From NCBI RefSeq assembly GCF_964204645.1, contig NC_134036.1, forward strand, positions 4,328,001 through 4,392,000: a DNA stretch of 64,000 bases, given 5' to 3'. The stretch is from Tubulanus polymorphus. Its lineage: Eukaryota; Nemertea; Palaeonemertea; Tubulaniformes; Tubulanidae. This document shows positions 51,055 through 63,589 of this stretch, piece after piece; position 1 is the stretch's first letter, and every line of letters starts with the position of its first letter. The notes below the pieces were generated by a model. That model searched no databases. It saw only the letters and a list, made by a program, of their open reading frames with translations, and was not told the origin of the DNA. A program made the translations under genes and the position numbers.

Positions 51055-51400
51055 AGGGTGGCCATAGTTCTATTTATGTGTAGCTGCGCGACCGGTCTAG
51101 TGTGGCAGGGTTTTGTACGGTGGCAATCTCGATGCCATCAGGTTCGAATCCCTGCCGGTGGAGGATGGCCGACAAGAACGTGGTTTTTTATGACTTGATC
51201 TGCCAAGAATCCCGTCAATTAACACAGTCAAAAATACGTAAAACCGATAGACAAAAACTCTTTTTCACGCACGATATAGAAATCTCAAAAAAAATTCCCT
51301 GACCTATCTGTTGAGGCTTGTTTTTACAAAATACCCTGGCTATTCCTTGACTTTTCTAACGAAAAGATAATTCCCTGATTTCCAGGCAAGTGGCCACCCT
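51055..51400. mobile_element. Non-autonomous DNA transposon with agggtggcca ends and an internal tRNA-like segment
   Basis: The left end agggtggccat and right end tggccaccct form terminal inverted repeats about 345 bp apart. Within it, 51090-51185 carries a tRNA-type B box (ggttcgaatcc) preceded by tctcgatgccatc, closely related to the segment at 8655-8715, so a SINE appears embedded. The right part has the string ttccctgatttccaggcaag. A related one-ended copy lies at 30420-30550. No convincing target-site duplication. Confidence 0.5.
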
Positions 51401-51839
51401 ATAAAATTCTCTGGTAGTTTGTTCCTCGTATCGCGGATTTTTCGTTAAAACAAGCATACACAGATTGAACAGGATTCGCATCCCCCTCGCGCGAGCGCGT
51501 AGTCACGGTAACATCGGTAATATGGGTCGTTCCGAGATTCGGTCGCTATGGCAACCGCGTCGAAGCGCTTCAAAACACGAAGTCGTCGCGATGAAGTAGC
51601 GGATGATGTACAAGTTTTACCTATACTCGACGAGCTGGAGAGAGTTGGAGCAATGGATTATATTTTTTTTTTGTAAATGAAGGGTAGACCGCACCCTCCC
51701 GACCTGTTCCATCGAGTCCGTATCTGAAGGACTGCACGTTGGACTTGGCGCCATCGCATTCTTCATCGAATAGGGAAAACTTTTTTTTTCTAAAAAAAAG
51801 TGTATTGCATTATTGGAATATTGGTTGCGAAAACGAAAG

Positions 51840-52300
51840 AGCAGCGAATAGAACTGACTCAATAGGTTCTAGGTGAACCCTCTCTCCTCTCAGCTGTAGC
51901 GGGAGAGCAGAGAGTAGAACAGACGCAATAGGTTCTCGGTGAACCCCCTCTCCTCAGAGCTGTATAGCGGGAGAGCAGCGAGTAGGACAGACGCAATAGG
52001 TTCTCGGTGAACCCCCTCTCCTCACAGCTGTAGCGGGAGAGCTGCGAATAGAACAGACGCAATAGGTTCTCGGTGAACCCCCTCTCCACATAACTGTAGC
52101 GGGAGAGCAGCGAGTAGGACAGACGCAATAGGTTCTCGGTGAACCCCCTCTCCTCACAGCTGTAGCGGGAGAGCAGCGAGTAGAACAGACGCAATAGGTT
52201 CTCGGTGAACCCCTCTCCTCACAGCTGTAGCGGAAGAGCAGCGAGTAGAACCTTGGAGTAATTCAGTCTGATTAATCCAAGGTAGAACAGACGCAATATG
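51840..52300 (+). repeat. 66-bp tandem family, locus 2
   Basis: Six to seven copies of the same 66-bp unit as at 7245, the longest array of the family, with one copy carrying a ta insertion in agctgtatagcgg. A remnant, gtagaacagacgcaatatgc, follows a 25-bp interruption at about 52280. Confidence 0.93.
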
Positions 52301-53399
52301 CTAGACCTCCCTTCAATAGCGACTAGCTGGTATAATCATGACACGGTACGACCTTCTAAGAAGCCGTAACACGATTAATCCGCCTCAACGAGGATTACCT
52401 GTATAGCGCGTATGTGTCAGTTTCATACACTGATTAGTATTGAGCCGGCTGAACAAATAACGGGTGGACATAAATCAAACCGCGTACACACACGGACTAA
52501 TTGATAATCAATACAAAACAATATTGAATACGGCGCAATTCATCTTTCTTCGTCTTCCCCGCGTAGCATCCTACTCCCTCCGCCCCTCCGCCCCGATGTT
52601 CGTTCTTTGAAGATATTCCGACCGATCGCCCCAACATCGTTTTCTAATCATCTTTCTATTTGCACCGCCCGTCGCGGTTAGCCCTCCTAGCCGCGATCAA
52701 ACGAGGCCTTAAAGATTTAGAAGGTCGAAGAAATAAAAATACCGCAAATAGGCAATGAAAAACCGAGGAATTCAGTTGAATTAGTCGCGAAAGAAGAAGG
52801 CTAACAGCAATGGAGGAGACGTCGAAAATATAGATGGAATCGATAGAAAAAAAAGCCGTTAAGGAAATGGACGATATGCTAAAAACATACGGAAAAGGAT
52901 AAATGAAATCACTGGAACAGGTCGGTTGACTAAGATAAGATTTCTTTTCGTAAACCACTCTGCCTAATCGAGCGGGAATATTTCTATATACTACTTATTA
53001 TATGACATCGATTAGCGTTTAGCCGTTCTGATAGGTAAGATCGTTTAGGCCGGATCGATACACGAGCTGAGCTGCTGGTTACCGCTGCTGCATCAGAACA
53101 ACAGCGGCGGCGGCGGCGCCGGCATCTCTCGTCTCTCATCCCGCGCTGTCAGTCAATAAAACGACAATCAATCGACTGAACCGATTAAGTAAATGACGAC
53201 TTGTTTATCGTGCGCAATTTGTACGTATATGTATTGTATACGAGCGCAATATGGAATGGGAGATTACGGATTGTAATTAACCCTTTGTTCAGCGACGGCG
53301 CTTTGTCGTGGCGTTGTCGCTATTTTTGTTATAATCACGCCCCTGTCAGCTTTGTAACAGGATCACGGATATTTTATCACTGGGAATGTGAAGGTAGAT

Positions 53400-53815
53400 A
53401 GAAGCGCCGGGAACTCGACCGCAGCGTTGCAAGGAGAGAGGGTTCACCGAGAAACTTATATTTGTAATAAAATAGTCCAATAATGAAGCGTTGTTGAAGA
53501 AAATAAATTTCAATTTCAACTTTGTTTTTATATTCGCTGCTATCTGCAAGGACAGGGGGTTCGCCGATAACCTATTTCGACAGTTCCAGTCGCTACAGTG
53601 CTGCCATGATAGGCGGGTCACTGAGAACCCGTTGTGACTGTTCGACTCGCTGCTCTCCCGCTACACTGTGAGGAGAGGGGGTTCACCGAGAACCCATTGC
53701 GTCTGTTCTACGCGCTGCTCTCCCGCTACAGATGTGAGGAGAGGGGGTTCACCGAGAACCCATTGCGTCTGTTCTACTCGCTGCTTGCCCGCTACAGCTG
53801 CGAAGGAGAGGGGCC
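53400..53815 (-). repeat. 66-bp tandem family, locus 3 (inverted)
   Basis: Three clear copies at about 53620-53810 in the opposite orientation (gttcaccgagaacccattgc on the plus strand), with two worn copies at about 53425-53450 and 53540-53600. Plus-strand frame 53634-53879 is produced by this array and is not a gene. Confidence 0.9.
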
Positions 53816-54310
53816 CTGGATAACAACATTTCGTGCACGTCAAAAATCCCATCATAAACACAGCAATTCTAAAGAATAACGGCGATCTGCGCTTTCAAAA
53901 TCTAACGACAACTTTTTCGAAATGAACTCTATAAAAATGCGCTTATATCGGCCCCTATGGTACATTAGCTCGTACGTAAAAGGAAACTTTCTCCCGCCTC
54001 TCCGCTAGCGCCGCGGTTAAAAACATTTCCACTTCGCGTTCGTTAAATTACACCCGCGATATTTCGGGGGGCAGGTGCGCGCCGAGTCGTTTTCGAAGAT
54101 GTGGCCACGCACGCACGGCGAATCGCGTGATGGTCGCCATTTTTTCTCGAGTATAAACCTGTCTCTCGTCGAAAGCTTTAACGCAGACGGCAGACGCATT
54201 AAAGTATATCATCGATAAATGAAACGAGATGTCTTAAATTTTGATGAAGCCGCGCACAGCGAGTGATATTATCTACGTCACGTAACTATGAATCCTTAAT
54301 GCGGGGACTT

Positions 54311-55112
54311 GGGTTTGAATACCGCGGTACAGGGGTCAGTTACTGAAAGATTGTTTAATGTAAATCAGAATTTAAATACCGCGGTACAGGGGTTAGTTAC
54401 TGAAAGGTTGTTTAATGTAAATCAGAATTTAAATACCGCGGTACAGGGGTCAGTTACTGAAAGATTGTTTAATGTAAACCAGTGTTTAAATACCGCGGTA
54501 CAGGGGTCAGTTACTGAAAGGTTGTTTAATGTAAACCAGTGTTTAGATACCGCGGTACAGGGGTCAGTTACTGAAAGGTTGTTTAATGTAAATCAGAATT
54601 TAAATACCGCGGTACAGGGGTCAGTTACTGAAAGGTTGTTTAATGTAAACCAGTGTTTAAATACCGCGGTACAGGGGTCAGTTACTGAAAAGTTGTTTAA
54701 TGTAAACCAGTGTTTAAATACCGCGGTACAGGGGTGAGTTACTGAAAGGTTGTTTAATGTAAACCAGTGTTTAAATACCGCGGTACAGGGGTGAGTTACT
54801 GAAAGGTTGTTTAATGTAAACCAGTGTTTTAATACCGCGGTACAGGGGTCAGTTACTGAAAGGTTGTTTAATGTAAATCAGAATTTAAATACCGCGGTAC
54901 AGGGGTCAGTTACTGAAAGGTTGTTTAATGTAAACCAGTGTTTAAATACCGCGGTACAGGGGTCAGTTACTGAAAGGTTGTTTAATGTAAACCAGTGTTT
55001 AAATACCGCGGTACAGGGGTCAGTTACTGAAAGGTTGTTTAATGTAAACCAGTGTTTAGATACCGCGGTACAGGGATCAGTATGGAAAGGTTGCTTAATA
55101 TCAACCAACGTT
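54311..55112 (+). repeat. 57-bp tandem array, locus 3
   Basis: Fourteen copies, the longest and most uniform of the three arrays, in plus orientation. Two copies (about 54728 and 54785) change gtcagtt to gtgagtt, which puts a stop into the frame seen elsewhere. The last copy decays into taccgcggtacagggatcag then gatatcccgatatag. Confidence 0.95.
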
Positions 55113-57089
55113 TAGATATCCCGATATAGCAGTCTTATTTGGAGAGATCTTTACCCAGTTTTGGAGCCTACCTGTAACCAACCCCTTGTTATCTATAACC
55201 CGTGATTAAATGTAGCATTATTCCGTTATCAGTAATCTGAATTATTTGAATAATGCGCACTATACCGAGCTTGTCAAAATTAGATTTCGACTAGTAGGTA
55301 AATATCGTATCACTTCAGTAGCGCGGGCAGGAGGAAGGGTATAGACTTGTCGATGCGTGTGGCTCGTGTGTACCTGACGTCGAGGTGTCAAATATTTACC
55401 GAGTTAAGTAGTACCACTGGTTACAGCAAACAGGAATACATGAGGGGACAAAGCGCGCGGCGATATTCAAGATGAATATGCAAATTGCGTGCGCTCACTT
55501 CGCTGCTGCTGCTGCTGCGCGATGATTTAATGTTACGTAGTTCAATAATGCGTGTTGACTTATAGTCAATCTTAAAGTCATGGGCGTTACATTTTCGACG
55601 AATTGGACTCCGAAACGATAAGTCCACTAGCTTTATTTAGAGTTTGTCGTAGAAGATACGGAAACAGGGGGTTCAGCATCGCGGTTTTGAACTTTAATTG
55701 GTGGGGTGGTCTTATCACCATTGATAACTTCATTATTTTTACCGAGGTAAACAGTTCGAACTCAACAGTTTCACGATACCGAAACCGGGTCCAGAGATGA
55801 GTTCGTCGCGTATGCTCAGTAGATATTCAGTAAAATGACAGGTCGATCTTTGGATCTTCGCGCATAGTACAGCCGTTCATAGAACCGACGTCGCGAATTG
55901 ATAGAGTCAACAAAAACCGAGTCTTTTAATCGCTCATTTGAAAATTGTCGTTTTGCCACTGACGAATCGTCGGAATTGACTACAGGGGTTGGTTGCATTG
56001 TCGTGAAGTCAAAAAGTGTGGTCTAAAATCGGTCGTAGACTGATCTTCAGCGGAAACCATTAGTAAAATATCTATAGACCATTCTAAAATGATTACGAAG
56101 AAAATAATATCAAGCGCCAAAATGTGTCATTAAGCTACTTACTAGTTTATCCTCATGTTCCGGCCATATTCGAATAGTCATCTCGAGGAAATAGGTGTAG
56201 ACGTATTATCGACTACGAGTATTAGAATATAGTCGAAACGTTGAATAAACTACTAGCTCAATGAATACAGTATTTCCGAACAAGATGACTGTTAAACTAC
56301 TAGCTCGAGGAAACATTTTCGGACCTAATATTATGTTTTTTTTCCGTTATTATTGTGGGATTCTCTTTACACATTATCGTCACCACAGATTTAGCGCTTT
56401 TATCAATGATAACTATAAGCCATGACTGACCCCTGAGGCGTTATTGCTTCAGACATATTGCAAAAACGTCTTGACATTATTCATAGCAAACCATCAAACC
56501 TACGATTCATTATATCAAACAATCAAACCAGTCCAACAACGTGATAACGTTTACCCGATACCAGCCGGGGTCAGTGCGCAAACAAGCGCGGAGACCGCGG
56601 TACAAAGCAACTTCTCGAAACTTACGGTTTAGCGTGAAGATGTTGTCAAACATTAGCGGGGGGGGGGTGTTTACCGGGCGGGCACGCGACAACCAAAACA
56701 GAAAACAATGATATCCACGCGAACCGCGATCGCTATCGTATTACGGTATTGTGTAAGTATTTAATACCACAGCTGATTGTCGGTAATCGCGTTCTCACTC
56801 GCCGGTTTCATTAGGTTAACGACGTCTTTGTTCTCGTCGGTTGGCACCTGCTGGCGGACAAAGGATATCGTTCGGCCACCGGGAATGCGAAGCCCGCGGA
56901 GAGATTTAGCGACTTTGCCTTAGAGAAGAACAACGCGCGAACACCTGGAAAATCGGGCGTCGATTGTATTTATCAGTGTAAATCACAATCAGTCGTGTAA
57001 ATCAGGGAAGTACACTTCCCTGTGAAAATAGAGAAAAGAATGCGGGTCGAAATTTATTTTAACTATGGTTAAGATGGACCCATTCGAGT

Positions 57090-57265
57090 TGAACGGACGC
57101 AATAGGTTCTCGGTGAACCCCCTCTCCGCACAGCTGTAGCAGGAGAGCAGCGAGTAGAACAGACGCAATAGGTTCTCGGTGAACCCCCTTCTCCTCACAG
57201 CTGCAGCGGGAGAGCGGCGTGTAGAACAGTCGCAATACATTCCTGGCGAACCCCTTACAGCTAGG
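57090..57265 (+). repeat. 66-bp tandem family, locus 4
   Basis: Two full copies and a decaying third (cgcaatacattcctggcgaa) of the 66-bp unit. Confidence 0.9.
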
Positions 57266-58189
57266 TCCGCTAGCTAGGCTATTTTGGTCTTAATTCAAGG
57301 CGTGGTCGCCACACTGGCGGTGTCACACCTGCCAGCGAACTCAATTATTTCTAATCAGGCGCTGTGTGGTCATTGCAATTAACTTTTGGATTTGAGTGCT
57401 AATTCCACGTACACGACGTTCTAGCACCAGTATGACATCGGTGTATGAACATTCCGCACGCAATGTCTTAAAATGAACTCAAAATATCTCCAACCCGCTT
57501 CCCGCGTGCTACTGGTATCGGCGATGCAAATTTAATAAATTTATACCTGCCCGACAGCCTTCTTGAAAATAACAACTCGATTACGGCTATTTCGGGCTAA
57601 TTATATCCCGACGTCGTCTCTGTAATTTTAGAAAATCAAAACATAGAAACATCACGGCATATTCGGCAAACCTCAAATCTAAAAATGAACGAAAATCATA
57701 TATAATCAAGAAAATATAACGAGGTTCGGTCTATTCGTACGAAATGTCGTAGTATATTCCTCTTAAAATAGACGTTTATCGGCGGATTTTTACTCGCGAA
57801 GACGACAACTGAAGCTCGTGGCGGCGATCAATCAACATTTCGTTGACGAATTGTGACAAGTCATTCTGAGGAAAACGAACGATAATTGCCGTTTACGATT
57901 TCTATCTACCGTAATTACGATTTTTTTTTGTGACGTCACGAAAAAATCGTCACGTTTAAGCGACACTTGTATAACCTTCTTTTCCTAAGTAACCTTTTTG
58001 TGAGATCCTTTTCCTTTCAGTTCGTCACGTTTTTTCGAGGATAGTCCCGGTCTCGAGTAGATGAGTTGTTTGGTTTCGCTACTTATACGAATGGCAGGGT
58101 TCTTGCGGCATTTTTTTCGATACTATATATGGTTCTCAATAAGAAATCTCGTATAAGATTTGCGGTGTTTGTATTTAGCTCGTTTTCGT

Positions 58190-58795
58190 GAAGTTCTGAA
58201 CACTGTCTTGTGAATTGTGGACGATCAGTTTTTAAAGTGTGCTGATAAAATGTCTAATGTCTGGTGTTTGTAGATGAAGCACTGAACACATGTGAAGTGT
58301 GGACGATCAGTTTCTGAAAGTGTGCCGAAAAATGTCTACTTTCTGGTGTTTGTATTTCATTTCCAATTACAAATGTCTCAGATGAAATACTGAACACACG
58401 AAAAGTGTGGAAGTCTCTGATTCTGATATCAGCTTCTGATAGTGTGCCGATGATAATGTATGTCCTGGTGTTTGTAGTCCATTTTTTTAAAGAAAAATGA
58501 CTCCGTCGAAACGAGGAACTCTTGTGAAGTGTGGTCGATCAGTTTTTGAATGTGCGCTGAGAAAATGTCTAATAGCTAGTGTTTTAAGTTCATTTCCGAA
58601 TAACAAAATGTCTCAAGTGAAGCACTGAACATAAGTGTTGACGACCAGTTTTTGATTTGTGAAGTTTGCTAAAAAAAACTCGTCTAATATCTTACGCCTC
58701 AGTTCATTCTCGTTATCGAATAAAGATATCTCAGGTGCAGCGGTGAACACACCAAGTGTGGACGATTAGACATTATGTAAAAAGTATCTGACAGC
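58190..58795 (+). repeat. About 100-bp repeat family, locus 3
   Basis: Five to six copies marked by tgtctaatgtctggtgtttg (58253 and relatives at about 58333, 58455 and 58565), each followed by an AT-rich segment, aatgtctcaggtgaagc, and gtgtggacgatcagtttctg. Confidence 0.88.
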
Positions 58796-59959
58796 GGGGG
58801 GGGGTCCAGGTTGCAGACGAACACCCATTACGCATAACGACGATGCATAAACGACGAACGCAGCGCGTTAAAATCGCGAATACATCAAATACATATTTCA
58901 TACTCAACGCCAGCAATGCGCATTAACACACAAAGCCGCGTCGAATATAATATAGCGTCAAATCTCAAAAGACGAATATCTCCATCTTCTTCTTCGTCGT
59001 CGTCGTCGTCGTCGTGGCGATGGAAAAAACGGGTTGCATAACCATCTGCTTAGAGCCGAGAGACGGAGAGATTCGGTTACCATAGTAACGCGATCGTCGA
59101 AGCTATACGGAAGACAGTGCCGGACTGAGAAATGGCTGACGGACGTACTAATTAGCCCCTTGAACACGCGCGTATCGACGCAGAATCTCGGCCGTGGCGC
59201 GTTTATTTCAAAACGAGTTTCTAACACGTTTTTCTTATCGCCGCAATCCGGCGGCCAATTAATATCGCCGCTAATTGGGCGACGGTGTTGGTCGTGCTTG
59301 TATATAAGAGCGCTCCAGTCGCGGTGGTCGTCGCGGCCGCAATGGACGAGTAATTAGTCGGCGTGTGAAAACGTGTGAAAAAGAAGTAAGGAAACAATTC
59401 GACGGTAATGACTTACCCGTCGAAGAAAGGAACTAAGATAACGGCGAAATATAGGGGCTCGCTAAAAACCTACTTCTCGATAATTATTTTCTACCAGCGA
59501 AAAAGGCGATACGGAGAGCGCTGATATATCGAAAAAAAAACATGAGAAAAACTTATTTTATAGAACTTTTTAGACAAAACGATGTGACATAAAGGTAGGA
59601 ATGAACCTCAAAGAAAAATATCAAGAGACGTCATTTCTAAGTGCTTACGTCACAAAAGGCGCTAAATGTCGAAAATAAAGGGCTGCCCGTACCTATGGCT
59701 TAAGCTGCTTCACCACGCCAAGTTGTGAAGATGATGCAACTTGCACATCGCGAGGTTACCCCGAAATAAAACACTTTTCTTAAACATGTTAAAATTCCGA
59801 GTCGAATCTGAATGAAAAATAATCGGAATTTACACTTAAATTCCTAATGTTTTTTGGAACACTTCGTTGATTTAGAATTCACTAAATAAAATGACGTCAC
59901 TTAGTCTAATACGGTTCGAATAAATATGAGACCAGGGAGACCCTGAGGAAGCGTAAATG

Positions 59960-60068
59960 CAGTTACGAAGATACTGGAGTAATAATCGGAATTCCGACGA
60001 TTACTCCAAGCAGTGACGAAGATCTTGGAGTAATCATCAGAATTCGGACGCTTACTCCAAGCGAAGAT
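59960..60068. repeat. Pair of tandem hairpins
   Basis: Two neighbouring units, each a palindrome: ctggagtaataatcggaatt / ccgacgattactccaag and cttggagtaatcatcagaat / tcggacgcttactccaag. Each would form a stem of about 17 bp with almost no loop. Confidence 0.8.
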
Positions 60069-60910
60069 AGAAAGCGACGCGTTACTATATCATAAAAGCC
60101 CAACGCACACGACGCAGGGAAACTCAGTAACAGGAGACAGAAACATTCGTTTCGCTGTTTCGTGCGCGTAATTGGGCTCGGTAAACGGCTCCTACCTTGA
60201 CGCGGCGTCCAGTTGGCGCCGGCTGCTGTGCAACACGTGGTATCGATAACCTGGTCTGTCGCCGCTCTCGTCGTCGTCGCCAACGCCGCTACAACCGAGA
60301 TCATAACCGCAGCACCCGGCCTTCCAGTGACTAACGACGAAAAAATCGACGATGACGACGAAGTCTCAGCCCCGTGTATCGTTTTTCATTCGTTTTTGAG
60401 TCAGACGAAAGCGACAAGAGCGGGATACCTGATACTCGTGTGCCGCATGCAAATGTTCGGCCACCATTGCCGAGGAGAGCGAGAGGGAGGGAGAGAGGGA
60501 GATACGTCAAAAATGGATACGTCAATTCTAAACCAAAGCGACAACACCACCGCCGCCGACACCAGAAGAGCCCTTCGCGAGCAGACGCCAGTCAGGCCGA
60601 GGAGAATGAGTTATATAATATCGGATTTTGTGTCGGTTGGTAAGATTGTTTTTTTTTGTTCTACCTTCTGATGCTGCTGCTGCCGCCGCCGCCGCCGCCG
60701 CGAGGGAACGCGGTTCATACATATCATAGACGATAGATTTAAACCGGCGATCCATCGCAGCACGTGCCGAGAACGATAGCTACGACAGGCTACCAGACCG
60801 AAGACTCGGGCTAATCCTACTAGCGCTATTCACGAATCAAGCGACTAGGAGTGACTTCCGATGAACGACTTCGACGACTATACCGGGCGACGAACGTGCC
60901 AACATTCGCC

Positions 60911-60998
60911 CTGCAGTTGTTAACCAATTCTAATTAGTAGCCAGTCTAACGAGACCAGTCCAAACCACTTTTTCAACCGAAATCAGAAACAACTGCAC
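60911..60998. mobile_element. Small MITE with tgcagttgtt inverted ends
   Basis: tgcagttgtt at 60912 and aacaactgca at 60988 are perfect 10-bp inverted ends. The middle holds cagtctaacgagaccagtcc, the same phrase as in the cttaagaccagtc repeat family (34955, 50190, 29900). Confidence 0.5.
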
Positions 60999-61149
60999 GA
61001 TTGGCCCTTATATAGGTTTGATGTTCCGGAGTGACGACTTCCGAGACCCGAGACCCAAGAGATAAAAGATAATGATTTACATAAGTGACTGTCTGTATAT
61101 AATTCGATAGAAACAACCCATAATATTAAAGAATAACTTAGATTAGAGG

Positions 61150-61678
61150 TGTGACGGTTTCAGTGTTTCCTTTATTCATTAATTAATTAATTTATTAAAT
61201 GATTTACTCTTGTGTGAGTGATATTGGTTTTATTCTGTATGCATTTGCTACTATGTATTCTCCAGCGGTGGTGTCGTCGTGTGTAAGTTGCGTCATGGTC
61301 TTCGGGTTTTCATTATGCGTGTATTAGGCATGGGTGGGTTTGGTTACGTATCGGGTAGGATTTGATATGGCGGGATTTATGAGTTTTCGTACGTGGCAGT
61401 AGGCTGTGCAGGAATACAGTGTTCAATTCGATCTTTAGTTCACGGAAAAGCAGAACAATAAGATCATAGATAGTGGGCCGTAAGTAATATATATAATTAA
61501 TTTATTATAGAGTTATTTATTTTTATTCGTTATATCTTATGTCGTGTTATTTATTTAGTTCTAGTGTGACGTTGTAGTGGAATGAATAAACGTGTGTTTT
61601 ACGTGGAAAAGGATCTATGCAATTCGTCTTCGATCGTCGTCAATCGTTGATCAGTGCTCTGGCATCGAAATCGTCACG
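61150..61678 (+). mobile_element. Probable solo LTR of a retrotransposon
   Basis: Starts TGTGACGGTTTC and ends GAAATCGTCACG, an imperfect inverted terminus of the type seen in Gypsy-class LTRs. It is flanked by agagg on the left and aaagg on the right, which fit a 5-bp target duplication with one change. Inside are a TATA-like tract (tatatataatt near 61487), and an aataaa at 61584 followed by a GT-rich stretch, suitable for an LTR promoter and poly(A) signal. No primer-binding site or gag/pol follows, so it would be solo. The 3' end deviates from the usual CA. Confidence 0.42.
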
Positions 61679-62800
61679 AAAGGTAGGTTCAGTTAGCTCA
61701 AAGCTATTTCTTAAAAAGGTAATTGCAGATGTGTACATTGACTATCTAGATAACGATATAGATTGGTTGGAGGTTTTTTTCTGGAGGCCACATCACGGTT
61801 ATGGCGGGGGTGCTTTACTTTGATGTGACAATATTCTTAGGTCGTAAATAACCCCGGAAAGGTTTCTAGCATATTTCAAAATGCGAATGATTACAGTTAC
61901 AGTAACAGTAACATTAAGTGATGGGCCGCTTTGGCGATCTTAACACTGCTTAACGATACACAGTTGTTAGATTTTGAAGTTAATGCACAATTGCCGAGGT
62001 ATCATTAGCGTCTGTATAGTTTTTATATGTAGTCTATATTACAAGGAGGCATTAGATTTAATAAAAGAAAATCATATGAACGCACTAATTTATGGGTGGC
62101 CATCCCCGCCAAAAAGACTAACTTTCGTGTTTGTGAAAATGACGTCAGTGCGTGTAAACGTCAGCAGGTATCTCAAATACAACGAGTCATTTACAGGTTG
62201 ATAACCATTTCATTATTTGCCGTACGAGGTTTTGCAAAATAGCTTCATCTGAGTGAGCCATAAGTTTTGAAACTCGAAACTCGACCACACAGTGTACAGA
62301 CAGTTGACGAAACAAAAAAAAAATGACGAAATAAAAAAAAGCAAAAATGTAAATTCGTTTCTTCGAGACGGAACAAGTCGACCGGATAGCGCGGCGTTAT
62401 TACTATTCATAGCGCACCTGTCAGCGATAATGCATCAAATCTGTTCGCCGTGTACAACACAGCGCGCGATCAAAGCCATCCATCTTCTCGCGCGCTATGT
62501 ATAATTGAACGCCGAGATGAGGAGGATGTGACGCGGCTGATGTATCGACGGCGCATGGTGCGGAGCGAAGCAGGACCGAGCGTCGCCGTCGCCGTCCAGC
62601 CGCCAGGGCGCGTGTTGGCTGATTTTATGTCTTCGTTCTTGAGATATAGGGATTGACCATGTAATTATTTATTTGGTCGATTTGATTTGTTTTGCGGACG
62701 AATTTACGCTATTATGATATCACGCCAATAGCAGCAGCCACAGACTTTGGATACAACACCCCCTAGCAGATTCCGATCGCCCCGGTCGCGAAACGTGTCC
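61679..62800. other. No gene recognised
   Basis: Mixed AT-rich DNA; a ttacagttacagtaacagta mini-repeat at about 61890, and gggtggccatccccgcc at 62094, which resembles the transposon end at 51055 but lacks a partner. CpG-rich at 62450-62620. Confidence 0.4.
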
Positions 62801-62804
62801 AGGA

Positions 62805-63135
62805 CTGTCTACTCAAACGGTGCTTATGAAAAAAATTAGACGATCGCCCGATCTCGAAGTTTGTTCAGGACTCCACCCGAGATATTTTAAATTAAAAAAT
62901 GAACTCTATTACAAACACCAAGATACTAGACATTTTGTTAGCATACTTCCAAAAACTGATCGCTTCAAATGTGTTCAGTACTTCATCTGAGTTAATTTGA
63001 ATTAGATACAAACAACAGATATTTGACATTTATCAGCTCACAAAACTGATCGACCTGATTAAAATGTGTCCAGGGCTTCACACGAGACATTCTTAATAAA
63101 AATGCACACACCAGATATACAGGGAGTCTCAGAAC
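62805..63135 (-). repeat. About 100-bp repeat family, locus 4 (inverted)
   Basis: Three to four copies with actagacattttgttagcat, aaaactgatcgcttcaaatg and cagtacttcatctgagtt, opposite to the loci at 58190 and 63590. Confidence 0.8.
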
Positions 63136-63379
63136 ATTTTTGTGACATTTTACATGTCTTTTAATTTAAAAAAAATAGGTCTCCAAAAATACAACGACAA
63201 TTCCGAGAGTCGGCAGTTCATCGAGACAGTAAATCGATACCACCTCACCGAGACGACGTCGATATAGCCTTTAATAACCGGGTTAACGACATCATTAAAT
63301 TTCCTGTGTTTATCAGTGAATATGATACGGATGACACCGCGGTCGAGGGCACTAGAACGATATACGATAACAATTACGA

Positions 63380-63450
63380 AGCAGCAGCAGTAGCAGTAGC
63401 AGCAGCAGCAGCAGCGGCAGTAGCAGCAGCAGCAGCAGCAGCTGCAGCCA
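63380..63450. repeat. (AGC)n microsatellite
   Basis: Imperfect agc/agt triplets. Causes the Cys-rich stretch in the 181-codon minus-strand frame 63150-63695, which I do not accept as a gene. Confidence 0.95.
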
Positions 63451-63589
63451 AATAGCCAAATCAAATCAATTACACTGTATATCATTAGATCGAGGAATGG
63501 AATTGTGGCGATGGTTGGCGAACCATTTGACCTCACTCTACCGATGTGGAAACCGCAAGCAACCCGTTCCAGACGGTCATTATTATACT

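Larger units (their letters stand above)
55115..61145. other. Upstream DNA, no gene recognised outside listed items
   Basis: 56229 carries tagtcgaaacgttg, another relative of the GAAAC box, preceded by a gacta...tagtc stem but no CTGA box. 57936 has a perfect CRE-type palindrome gtgacgtcac. 60213-60671 is open on plus with a signal-peptide-like start (SVAALVVVANAATT), but the rest is low-complexity and basic, and the minus strand is open too. 58990-59015 is (cgt)n. Confidence 0.4.

Noticed and set aside
54309-55115. 142- and 102-codon frames of the same peptide repeat
   Set aside because: Same minisatellite; the two frames are separated by copies carrying a TGA.
60213-60671. 152-codon frame with a signal-peptide-like start
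   Set aside because: Only the first 30 residues look protein-like; the rest is low-complexity and basic, and the complementary strand is equally open.
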